Below are positions 25,464 through 35,500 of a stretch of DNA of 38,424 nucleotides, piece after piece (the first letter of the stretch is position 1; each line of letters starts with the position of its first letter). This stretch comes from Clostridia bacterium. GTDB lineage: Bacteria > Bacillota > Clostridia > Acetivibrionales > DSM-2933. The translations under genes were made by a program, and so were the position numbers. The DNA lies in assembly GCA_026416815.1 (NCBI GenBank), contig JAOAEJ010000079.1, positions 1 to 38,424 of the forward strand. Reading direction: 5' to 3'. Below the pieces are notes generated by a model, which worked only from the letters and a program-made list of their open reading frames with translations, had not been told where the DNA came from and did no database searches.

Positions 25464-26141
25464 ATGAGTACTACATATAGAATTTACCAACAAAAGGTAG
25501 GTTTTTTTTATTTTAGGAATTATATTTATTTTATTGTGGATACAGCATCTAAAAAGGCTGTAATAGTCGATCCTTCATGGGAGTTGGAAACCATTGTAGG
25601 TATGTTGGATAAGCTAGAAGTTGAGCTGGAAGCTATTTTGATTACACATTCACATTATGATCATGTAAATATAGTAGATGCGTTGTTAATGAAGTATAAC
25701 CCAAAGGTGTACATGTCACATATTGAAGCGAATTTTTACAACTTCAAATGTAAGAATCTTATTACAATTGACGATATGGATTTAGTGAGCTTCGGACAAA
25801 CCGACATTTGCTGCATTGTAACACCTGGGTATACGGCTGGATCAGTTTGTTACCTTTTAGAGGACAGCTTGTTCACCGGAGATACAATATTTATTGAAGG
25901 CTGTGGCATCTGCACAGGGTATGGTGCAAACTCCCAAGATATGTTTGAAAGCATTCAGAGAATAAAATCATTTGTACGTCCTGGTGTTCGTATATATCCT
26001 GGACACTCGTATGGAAAGAGTCCGGGATATACTTTGAGATATTTGATGCAGGAGAATATCTATTTGCAAATCGATGATAAAAAACACTTTACTGAATTCA
26101 GAGATAGAAAAAATCAGAAAAACTTATTTAACTTTAAATAA
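25464..26141 (+). CDS. PksB/BaeB-like metallo-beta-lactamase-fold hydrolase
   Basis: 225 residues, the small glyoxalase-II-like hydrolase found in many trans-AT PKS clusters. The fold motifs are HSHYDH (H62, H64, D66, H67), FTGDTIF (D140) and YPGHSYG (H181). The third motif, normally TPGHTAG, reads TPGYTAG, so the metal-ligand His is Tyr123. That should weaken or remove one metal site. The conserved C-terminal end FRDRKNQKNLFNFK matches the PksB group. Its role is thought to be hydrolysis of thioesters, perhaps releasing stalled chains. First gene of the PKS cluster. Start ATG at 25464 with a weak upstream site. Confidence 0.85.
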   Translation: MSTTYRIYQQKVGFFYFRNYIYFIVDTASKKAVIVDPSWELETIVGMLDKLEVELEAILITHSHYDHVNIVDALLMKYNPKVYMSHIEANFYNFKCKNLITIDDMDLVSFGQTDICCIVTPGYTAGSVCYLLEDSLFTGDTIFIEGCGICTGYGANSQDMFESIQRIKSFVRPGVRIYPGHSYGKSPGYTLRYLMQENIYLQIDDKKHFTEFRDRKNQKNLFNFK

Positions 26142-26199
26142 TAATAGTTTTCAAATAAGCAATAGCATATAAGCCACCAAGGGAAGTGAGGTTTAATAT

Positions 26200-27171
26200 A
26201 TGGCAAAGTCTAAAGTATTTTTGTTTTCTGGTCAAGGTTCACAGTTTTTCCAAATGGCTAAGGATTTATTCGATCATAATGAAACGTTTAGAGAATGGAT
26301 GATAAAGCTTGACAATATTGTTTATGAAATAAGCAGTAGATCTATGTTAGCTTATATATATGATAAAACTAAAAATAGAGGAGACAGGTGCGATAATATT
26401 AAGTATACACACCCTGCTATTTTTATGGTGGAATACTCACTTGCTATGGTGATAATTGAAAATGGGATTTACCCTGATTTAGTAATTGGGAGCAGTTTAG
26501 GGGAATTCACTTCCATTGCACTTTCGGGAGTTCTAAGTGTTAGGGATACACTGGAATGTCTTTTAAAACAAGTAGAATGCATAGAGACGAATTGTCAAAG
26601 AGGGAGAATGACGGCAGTACTCCATAGTGCTAAGTTGTATGAAAAAACTCCTATACTATATGAAAATAGTGAGTTGGTTGGGGTGAATTATGATGAGCAC
26701 TTTGTAATATCCGGAAAAGATGAGAGTTTGAAGTTGATTGCAGGCTATCTTAAAGAGAGAAGTATATTATTCCAGGAGCTACCTGTACAGTATGGATTTC
26801 ATTCCAGTCTAATAGAACCGGCAGCAAAGCTTTATCTAGAGTTTTTAAAGAAAAAGGAATACAAATCTCCTTGTATACCGATAGTTTCGTGTTTATCCGG
26901 AAATATGGTTTCAGAGATTTCTAGTGACTATCTTTGGAATGTTGTAAGAATGCCAATTCTATTTAAACAGGCAATAAACCAGCTGGAATATTTGCATAGT
27001 AATATATATCTTGATCTGGGGCCAGGCAGTACGCTTACTAATTTTATTAAACGTAATCTGGAAGTTAATTCAAAATCTCAATGCATACCCGTTATAACAG
27101 TCTATAATCAGGATCTAAAAAATCTGGAACAAGTAAAAAAAACATTATCGGAAGAATGTTATCTAATATAA
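26200..27171 (+). CDS. PksD-like acyltransferase-fold acyl hydrolase
   Basis: 323-residue stand-alone acyltransferase. FSGQGSQ at the N-terminus, S99 in GSSLGE and H201 in YGFHSS give the Ser-His dyad. The arginine that holds the malonyl carboxylate (R112 in the neighbouring protein) is V125 here, in KQVEC. Loss of this Arg is the usual mark of the acyl-hydrolase branch (PedC-like), which cleans stalled acyl groups from ACPs, rather than a malonyl loader. GGGAAGTGAGG precedes the ATG, and the next gene follows after 18 bp. Confidence 0.85.
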   Translation: MAKSKVFLFSGQGSQFFQMAKDLFDHNETFREWMIKLDNIVYEISSRSMLAYIYDKTKNRGDRCDNIKYTHPAIFMVEYSLAMVIIENGIYPDLVIGSSLGEFTSIALSGVLSVRDTLECLLKQVECIETNCQRGRMTAVLHSAKLYEKTPILYENSELVGVNYDEHFVISGKDESLKLIAGYLKERSILFQELPVQYGFHSSLIEPAAKLYLEFLKKKEYKSPCIPIVSCLSGNMVSEISSDYLWNVVRMPILFKQAINQLEYLHSNIYLDLGPGSTLTNFIKRNLEVNSKSQCIPVITVYNQDLKNLEQVKKTLSEECYLI

Positions 27172-27189
27172 GAAAGGATAGAAAAAATT

Positions 27190-29520
27190 ATGATAGTATA
27201 CGTGTTTCCCGGACAGGGGTCGCAACAAAAAGGCATGGGTGGTAGTATTTTTAATGAATTTAGTGATCTGACTGCGAAAGCGGATGCAATTCTTGGGTAT
27301 TCAATAAAGGAGCTATGTATGGAAGACTCTGGGGGCAAATTGGGACAAACCCAATATACGCAGCCAGCTTTATATATTGTAAATGCCTTAAGCTATTTGA
27401 AAAAAGTAAAAGATACGGGAGTGAAACCTGATTATGTTGCGGGACACAGCCTTGGGGAATATAATGCATTGTTTGCTGCAGGTGTGTATGACTTTGAGAC
27501 AGGATTGAAGCTTGTCAAGAGAAGAGGAGAGTTGATGAGCCAGGCAACCGGGGGAGGAATGGCTGCGATTATCGGGCTCAGTGAAGAGAAAGTAAAGGAA
27601 GTTCTTGAAAAAAACAATCTGCATAGCATAGATGCTGCAAATTTCAACACCCTTTCGCAGATAGTAGTATCAGGCCCTAAGGAGGATATAGAAAAGGCAA
27701 GACCGTTTTTTGAAGCTGCTAAATCGGTGAATTATGTTGTGTTGAAAGTAAGTGGAGCATTCCATTCGCGTTATATGGAGCAAGCTAGCAAAAAGTTTGA
27801 AGAATACCTTGATGGATTTACTTTTTCGGATTTAAAAATCCCTGTAATTTCAAATGTATATGCAAGGCCATATAAAAACAACCAGGTAAAAAGAAATTTA
27901 GTTGACCAGATAAAAAGCTCTGTAAAATGGACGGAGACCATAAGATATTTAATGGGCAAAGGGGAGGTCCTGATTGAACAGATAGGTCCGGGTGCGGTTC
28001 TTAAGGGTATGGTTAACAGTATACAGAGGGAAGCGGAGCCTCTTGTGGTATCTGAAGAGGACTGGAATAATGAGGAAGAGAATTTGGGTTCCGGTTGTTC
28101 CAATACCGAGATTGTTAATTCAAAGGAAGGAGAAAAATATCATCAGGGAACAAATGAATCACTGGATGGATTTAAGCTCACTGCCGAGAAGCTGGGCTGT
28201 TCCCAATTTAAAAATGACTATAACCTTAAATATGCGTATTTGACAGGAGGCATGTACCGGGGGGTAGCTTCCAAAGAAATGGTGGTAAAAATGGGTAGGA
28301 CCGGGATGATGGGTTTCATGGGAACCGGAGGTCTGGATTTATTACGGATCGAAGACGGAATCCGGTATATACAGAAAGAGCTTTCGGAGGGACAGGCATA
28401 TGGTATAAATTTACTGCACAATCCTAACGACCCGGCACAGGAAGAGAAAACTGTAGACCTATTACTCAGATATGGAGTCAGGAACATTGAAGCAGCCGCT
28501 TTCCTTGGTATAACTTCGGCCTTGGTAAAATATCGTGCTAAAGGATTGAGGCGTGACAAATATGGAAATGTAATCAGTTCAAACAGGATAATAGCTAAAT
28601 TATCAAGGCCGGAAGTAGCGGAAGCATTTTTAAGTCCCGCTCCAGAGAGAATTCTGACTAAGATGCTGGATGCTAATAAGATAACAAAGGAAGAGGCGGG
28701 TTTATTAAGGGAAATTCCAATGGCGGATGATATATGTGCTGAAGCCGATTCAGGAGGACATACAGATAGTGCGGTAGCATATGCGCTTATGCCGGCTATT
28801 CTAAAGCTCCGTGATGATTCTATGAAAAAGTACGGGTATCATAAAAAAATCAGGGTTGGTGCGGCAGGAGGAATAGGTACTCCCCAGGCAGCTGCGGCAG
28901 CATTTGTATTGGGAGCTGATTTTATCATGACCGGTTCAATCAATCAATGTACTGTGGAGGCGGCTACCAGCGATGTAGTAAAGGATCTTTTGCAGCAGAT
29001 GAATGTTCAGGATACCGAATATGCACCGGCAGGGGATATGTTTGAATTAGGAGCTAAAGTCCAGGTACTGAAAAAGGGATTGTTCTTCCCGGCACGTGCC
29101 AACAAGCTGTACGACCTGTATAGACAATACAATTCTATAGATGAGATTGATGAAAAGACCAAAAACCAGATTCAGGAAAAATATTTCAAGTGCAGCTTTG
29201 AGAAAGTGTATGAAGATATAAAGGCTTATTACCCTGCGCAAGAGATTGAAAAGGCGGAAAAAAACCCAAAGCATAAGATGGCGCTGATTTTTAGGTGGTA
29301 TTTTGGCTACAGCTCACGGCTGGCGTTAGAAGGAAATGAGAAGTATCTGGTTGACTTCCAGATTCATTGCGGACCGGCCCTGGGAGCATTTAATCAGTGG
29401 GTCAAGGGTACTGGTTTTGAAAGCTGGAGAAACAGGCATGTTGATGAAATTGCAAATAAACTTATGAACGAAACTGCAGTACTTTTGAATCAACGTTTTA
29501 ATCAACTCAAGGAAGCCTAA
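27190..29520 (+). CDS. Malonyl acyltransferase - enoylreductase fusion (PksE type)
   Basis: 776 residues. The N-terminal acyltransferase (about 1-285) has FPGQGSQ, S87 in GHSLGE, R112 in KRRGELM and H192 in GAFHSR, all consistent with a malonyl-CoA transferase. It would supply malonyl units in trans to the AT-less PKS. After a Glu/Ser-rich linker (about 285-320), the C-terminal part (about 325-776) is a PfaD-like flavin-dependent enoylreductase ([32 protein letters not shown]), which acts in trans to reduce chosen enoyl intermediates. This fusion is characteristic of trans-AT PKS clusters (PksE, BaeE). It is intact and in operon with its neighbours. Confidence 0.95.
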   Translation: MIVYVFPGQGSQQKGMGGSIFNEFSDLTAKADAILGYSIKELCMEDSGGKLGQTQYTQPALYIVNALSYLKKVKDTGVKPDYVAGHSLGEYNALFAAGVYDFETGLKLVKRRGELMSQATGGGMAAIIGLSEEKVKEVLEKNNLHSIDAANFNTLSQIVVSGPKEDIEKARPFFEAAKSVNYVVLKVSGAFHSRYMEQASKKFEEYLDGFTFSDLKIPVISNVYARPYKNNQVKRNLVDQIKSSVKWTETIRYLMGKGEVLIEQIGPGAVLKGMVNSIQREAEPLVVSEEDWNNEEENLGSGCSNTEIVNSKEGEKYHQGTNESLDGFKLTAEKLGCSQFKNDYNLKYAYLTGGMYRGVASKEMVVKMGRTGMMGFMGTGGLDLLRIEDGIRYIQKELSEGQAYGINLLHNPNDPAQEEKTVDLLLRYGVRNIEAAAFLGITSALVKYRAKGLRRDKYGNVISSNRIIAKLSRPEVAEAFLSPAPERILTKMLDANKITKEEAGLLREIPMADDICAEADSGGHTDSAVAYALMPAILKLRDDSMKKYGYHKKIRVGAAGGIGTPQAAAAAFVLGADFIMTGSINQCTVEAATSDVVKDLLQQMNVQDTEYAPAGDMFELGAKVQVLKKGLFFPARANKLYDLYRQYNSIDEIDEKTKNQIQEKYFKCSFEKVYEDIKAYYPAQEIEKAEKNPKHKMALIFRWYFGYSSRLALEGNEKYLVDFQIHCGPALGAFNQWVKGTGFESWRNRHVDEIANKLMNETAVLLNQRFNQLKEA

Positions 29521-29570
29521 TTGTAGCTATTCTATTTCTGATATATTATTTTGAAAAGAGAGGATTTGAT

Positions 29571-32500
29571 ATGTTTACAAAGGTGAAAAAATACTGCTAT
29601 GGTTGTGTGGCTATCCCTGTCATCCTGTCTTGCAAGAAGCATGGTCTTTTCAATATTCTAAACAGGACCAGGCCTATGTTGTTTAATGTAATTGTCAAAG
29701 AGCTGCAGGCCAATAGCCGGCATCTTAGGACAGCCCTTTTTATTCTGGAGTCATTAAACTGGATTGTCAGAACTGGGAAGGATGAATATTTGCTGACTCC
29801 CGAATCGGAAATTTATGAAAAAATACCTGAAGACATTATTGATTTAATGTCTTTTTCAATGGGTGATTATAATAATGATAGCAGGAACGACGGTTACAAA
29901 AAGTGGATAGAACTGTCACTACAGCGCTGGTTTATAGAGAATCCTAGTATCATTGATTTTCTGGACGGTATGCTTTTAATACCCATACTGCACGGTTTGA
30001 AAGACAATAGTATGCTAAACGGTATGGAGGGATTGAAGCCTGGTGTTTGTGAAGAAATTGTCCGGCTATTGACCAATAAAGGATGGGTTTCGATTGTAGA
30101 TGGAGGTTATAGCTTAACTGAAGAAGGAAAGAATGTTATAGGTAAAATTTCTACTGTTGAAGAGATCATGGTCTATAAGCCAATGTTGGAAAATATATCG
30201 GAAATCATATTTCGTGATGACAATGCCATTCCATGGTTTAAAAGGGGGCGTAGGTTTTCTGATGAAAAGTACTTGTCTGATTTGGAAGAAATGATACTAT
30301 CGGTATTCAACAAGGCAGCTTTTGGGGAACAGCCTAAGCATATTGTGGCTCTGGGCTGTGGGAATGGAGAATTCCTAAGAGAAATATATGAGATTGTCAG
30401 AAAGAAGTCTTTACGTGGTAATGTGCTTGAAGAATATCCTATAAAGCTTATCGGAATCGATTCTGATGTAAAAGCTTTGGTGGAAATGGGACATACCTTA
30501 AAAGATACTGACTATATAACTATAAATTGTGAAACTGAAGAGCCTGAGCGAGTGATTGCAGCAATAAGGGGAGCTGGAATCAGCGATACGGAAAATATAT
30601 TATTTGTTCATTCTTTCGGTAGCAATGGAGGATTTTATATCGAGCGCTGGGCTAATATTTTTAGCAAGCACGGTTTGATTATGCTGGAGGAGCACAGGGT
30701 GAAACCCGGAATAGCGAATAAATTCGTTGAAGAATACGAAGGTTTATATATTGATATGTTATATAGATTTTCAGACGAGCAGATGGCGGAAGCAGACGGT
30801 TTATTGATGGCAGCGGCAGGGGTAGGCCTGTTTCCGAACCATAGCTTTTTCAGAAAATATCCTAAGACTATACCGTTTAGCAGGTTTACCCTTAATTACT
30901 TCGAACAGAGGGAATACTCGATACGGTATGCCCGCGAAACGGACCTTCCTGATCTGGAAAGATTAGAGAACTTATGCTGGGAACCGGGCCTAAGAGTTTC
31001 GACATCGGTACTTAAGAAAAGATTGCTGAAGTATCCGGAAGGGCAATTGGTTATGGAGATTAACGGTAAAATAGTGGGAGCTATGTATACACAGCGTATT
31101 ATTGAGCCGGAGGATATAAAAAAGTCCACTTTTAAAACTGTAGAGAAGCTGCACACAGAGGAGGGTACTGTTATACAATTATTGACAGTAAATATTCTGC
31201 CCGATATGCAGCATTTGAATCTGGGGGACCAGCTTTTAGAATTCATGCTTCAGAGATGCGGTGTGATTAATGGAATAACTAAAACCGTAGCTGTTACAAA
31301 GTGCAAGGATTACCACAAGCATGAAAATATGCCGCTGGAGGGATATATCGGCCTTCGCAACGAACAGGGGAGGTTGGTCGATACGGTTTTGAGGTTTCAT
31401 GAAATGCATGGAGCACAAATAAAGGAACTGGTTCCGGGTTATCGCCCTCTGGATATCAAAAACAAAGGAAATGGGGTCTTTGTCGAGTACGACATTCATA
31501 ATAGACAGCGGAGGGACATTCAAATCAATACTGTACAATCCCATATAAATAGAAAATCCGTTAAGGAATTTATTGTAGAGAGAATACTCCAGATTCTTGG
31601 GATAAAGGATGAGAACGGTTTTACCCTTGACAGACCGCTTATGGAAATGGGCTTGGATTCGGGGGACCTGATGGATCTCAAAGAGCAGATCAGTTTCGAA
31701 TACCGGCTACAGCTTGAACCTGCCTTCTTCTTTGAGTACAATACGCCGGAGAAGATTATTTCCTACTTGGAGAAGTATAACGTCACGGATGATGGGTTAA
31801 ACATAATAGAATCCCAAGAAAGTATTCATTGTAAGCAAATAGATAACGAAAAACAGAGTGAGGAAGCAGCAGGCAGTAAGGATATCGCCGTTATTGGTGC
31901 AGCTTGCCGGCTTCCAGGCGGTATTATGAGCAAGGAACAATTGTGGCAGTTTCTTATGGAAAACAAGGACGCCATCACGAAAATGCCTGGGGACAGGTTT
32001 GCCTGGCCTGAATATATTGATCCCGAAAATACACACAAAGGTATAGATTTAGGTGGTTTTATGGGTGATATTGCCAATTTTGATGCACATTTTTTCCGTA
32101 TATCACCTAAAGAAGCTGAATTGATAGATCCTCAGCAAAGGATTTTGCAGGAGTTAAGTTGGGAGTGTCTGGAAGAAGCGGGCTATTCAGCCAAGGCAGT
32201 CTCCGGAAGCAAAACAGGTGTGTTTATTGGGGCTAGTGGTTCTGATTACAACAGACTTCTTGACAGGGAGCTTGAAAATATAGAAGCCCATTATGGAACT
32301 GGGGTTTCTATGGCTGTCTTATCCAATAGAATTTCTTATTTTTATGATTTTCATGGCCCCAGCATTCAGTTGGATACGGCCTGCTCCAGTTCCCTGGTAG
32401 CTATACACGAGGCTGTAAAGTCATTACAGTCAGGAGAGTGTGAGCAGGCTTTGGTGGGGGGGGTTAATGTCATTTGTCACCCGTCGAACAGTATAGCCTA

Positions 32501-35500
32501 TTATAAAGCAGGAATGCTTGCTAAAGCTGGTGGTTGTAAGACCTTTGACAAGGGGGCTGACGGTTATGTTCGCGGTGAAGGTGCAGTTATGATTTTTCTT
32601 AAACCCTTGGAAAAGGCACAGAATGATAATGACTCTATTCTCGCTGTGATTAAAGGATCTGCTGTCAACCATGGAGGTCAGGCAAGCGGGCTCACGGTAC
32701 CCAACCCTGCAAAGCAAGCATTATTATTGATAGATGCCTATAAGACGGCGGGTGTGGAGCCAGAAACAGTCAGTTACATCGAAGCTCACGGAACAGGTAC
32801 TTCATTAGGAGATCCTATAGAAATAAGCGGATTAAAAGAGGCATTTTCGCAGCTTTCCGGTAAAAAAACAGAGACTATTGATCCATATTGCGGATTGGGC
32901 TCCATTAAGACCAATATCGGCCATCTGGAAGCTGCTGCGGGTATTGCCGGGCTTTTGAAAGTAGTACTGTGCTTATGGTATAAATCCATTCCGGCGTCTC
33001 TAAATTTTAAAGAGTTGAACCCTCATATCAATCTTACAAACACTCCTTTTTATATTGTAAACAAGAGTCAAGCATGGCAACCTGCTAAAAGCAACAGCCC
33101 AAGAAGGGCTGGAGTAAGCAGCTTCGGCTCTGGAGGGGCAAATGCCCATGTAGTGCTTGAGGAAGCTCCGAGTGTTACAAAGCATTCAAGCAAGAAGCTC
33201 CCCGGTTATATTGTTTGCCTATCGGCTAAAACAGAAGAGGTCTTGACTCAGAAAGAGAAGGATATAGCGTTATGGCTTGATAAAGATGGACGGAGCAAAA
33301 ACCTTTTTGATATTTGCGCTACCTTGTTTACCGGAAGGGAACACTTCGGGATAAGAGCGGCTTATGTAGTAAGGGATGTTCAAGAACTGCAGGAAAAGCT
33401 GAGGGAGGTACGGGATACCGGTTTCACTGAAGGGTACTACAGGGATAAAAGAAAACAATTACAGCCGGGGATTGAGCAATCGGGCAGGAAGGTTCTCGAT
33501 GAGATTCAATCAAACAAAGAAGCAAGCGGGAATGAATATATTAATAGCCTAAAGACTCTGGCAGAATTATATGCAAGAGGGTATGAGCCTGATTGGAGAG
33601 TTTTTTTCTCGGATGCAAAACCTTGCCGCATTAGCCTGCCAACTTATCCCTTTGCCAGAGAACGTTACTGGGTTCCTAAAAATAAAGCAAAATCCAACAG
33701 CAATGCAGCAGGATGTCCACCAATTATAAATACGATTCACCCTCTTCTGCATCAAAACACTTCTACCCTTATTGAGCATCGGTTTACATCCATATTTAGC
33801 GGGCAGGAGTTTTTCCTAGCGGATTACATCATTAATGGAAAGCGGGCACTGCCCGGGACTGCTTGTCTTGAAATGGCTCGGGTGGCAGTGGAACAGGCAA
33901 TGGGGATTATAGAGGAAGGTCCGACTGCAATTTGCCTCAAAAATGTGGTCTGGGCACGTCCCATGACTATGGGAGACAGGCCGCTTAAAGTACATATCGA
34001 ACTCTTACCTAGGGAGGGTGGAGAGATTGACTATGAAATATACAGTAGAACGGAAAATATCGATGCAGAGCCTGTTGTGTACAGCCAGGGAAGGGCAGTG
34101 CCAAGTTCGAAAATAGAAGCGCCTGTTTTGGATCTGCCTGTCTCACAATCCCTGTGTAGTTTGGCAACTCTTTCATCCGGTGAATGCTACGAGGCTTTTA
34201 AAACAGTGGGACTTCACTATGGTACGGAATACATGGGGATTGAGAAGGTATATATTGGTTCGAAACAGGTGTGGGTGAAGCTTTCCTTGCCATCTACGGT
34301 TTCCGATACCCTGAGCCGGTTCGTTCTGCATCCGAGTTTGGTGGAGGCGGCTCTTCAAGCAGCAATCGGTTTAGCGTCGGGAGCAGATAGTGACGGAAGC
34401 AAAACTGCCGCAAAACCGGCCTTACCTTTTAACCTAGAGGAGCTTGAAATTTTCGGAAGATGTACTACCTCCATGTGGGCGCTAGTAAGACCTGGTGTCG
34501 AAAGCAAAGAAAGTGACAAGGTACAGAAGCTTGATATTGATTTGTGTGATGAAAAGGGTAAGGTTTGTGTTCGGTTCAAGGGCCTATCATCATGTATATT
34601 AAAAGGAGAAGCGTATTCGGTAGGAGAGCGGGAGAGTACCGGGACATTAATGCTCCAGCCTTGTTGGAAGGAAGAAGCTATTGGCAGCAAGGCAGTACAA
34701 AACTATAATCAACATCTGGTTATGTTCTGCGAAAACATTGAGGTTTCACGGGATAGCATGGAAAACATCATGCACCGTATGCGCATTATCACTCTTCAAT
34801 CGAAACAGAAAAGCATAGACAAACAGTTCCAGGACTATGCTGTCCAGGTGTTTGAAGAACTCCGGAATATAATTATAAACAAGCCTGCAGGTAAAGTACT
34901 AGTTCAGGTTGTGGTTCCGGCTCAAGGGGAACAGCAGCTCTTCTCGGGACTATCCGGACTTTTGAAAACAGCACAGTTGGAGAACCCCAAACTCGTTGGG
35001 CAGCTAATAGAAGTAGATGAAAATTCGGATGTAATATGGGATGTATTAGAAAAAAATGGACGTAGTCCCGCAGACAAACATATCAGGTACTGGGACGGCA
35101 AACGGTATGTGGCCGGCTGGAACGAAATTGAAGCTTCACAGGAAGAGATGAGTATTCCATGGAAAGATCGCGGTGTCTATTTAATCACCGGGGGAGCTGG
35201 GGGACTCGGACTCATTTTTGCTAAAGAAATTACGGATAAAGCTAGGGGGTCAGTAATAATTCTCACGGGAAGGTCCCCTCTTAACGAGGATAAGAAAGCC
35301 AGATTGAAGGAATTGGAATCTTTGGGAGCCAGGGTGGAATACAAGCAAGTGGATGTTACCCGAGTTGAGGCAGTAAGCAGCTTGATCCAAAGCATCCAGG
35401 AGGAATACGGCAACCTTCACGGTATTATTCATAGTGCGGGAATAATTCGGGACAACTTCATACTTAAAAAGACAAGAGAGGAACTGGAGGAAGTTCTTGC

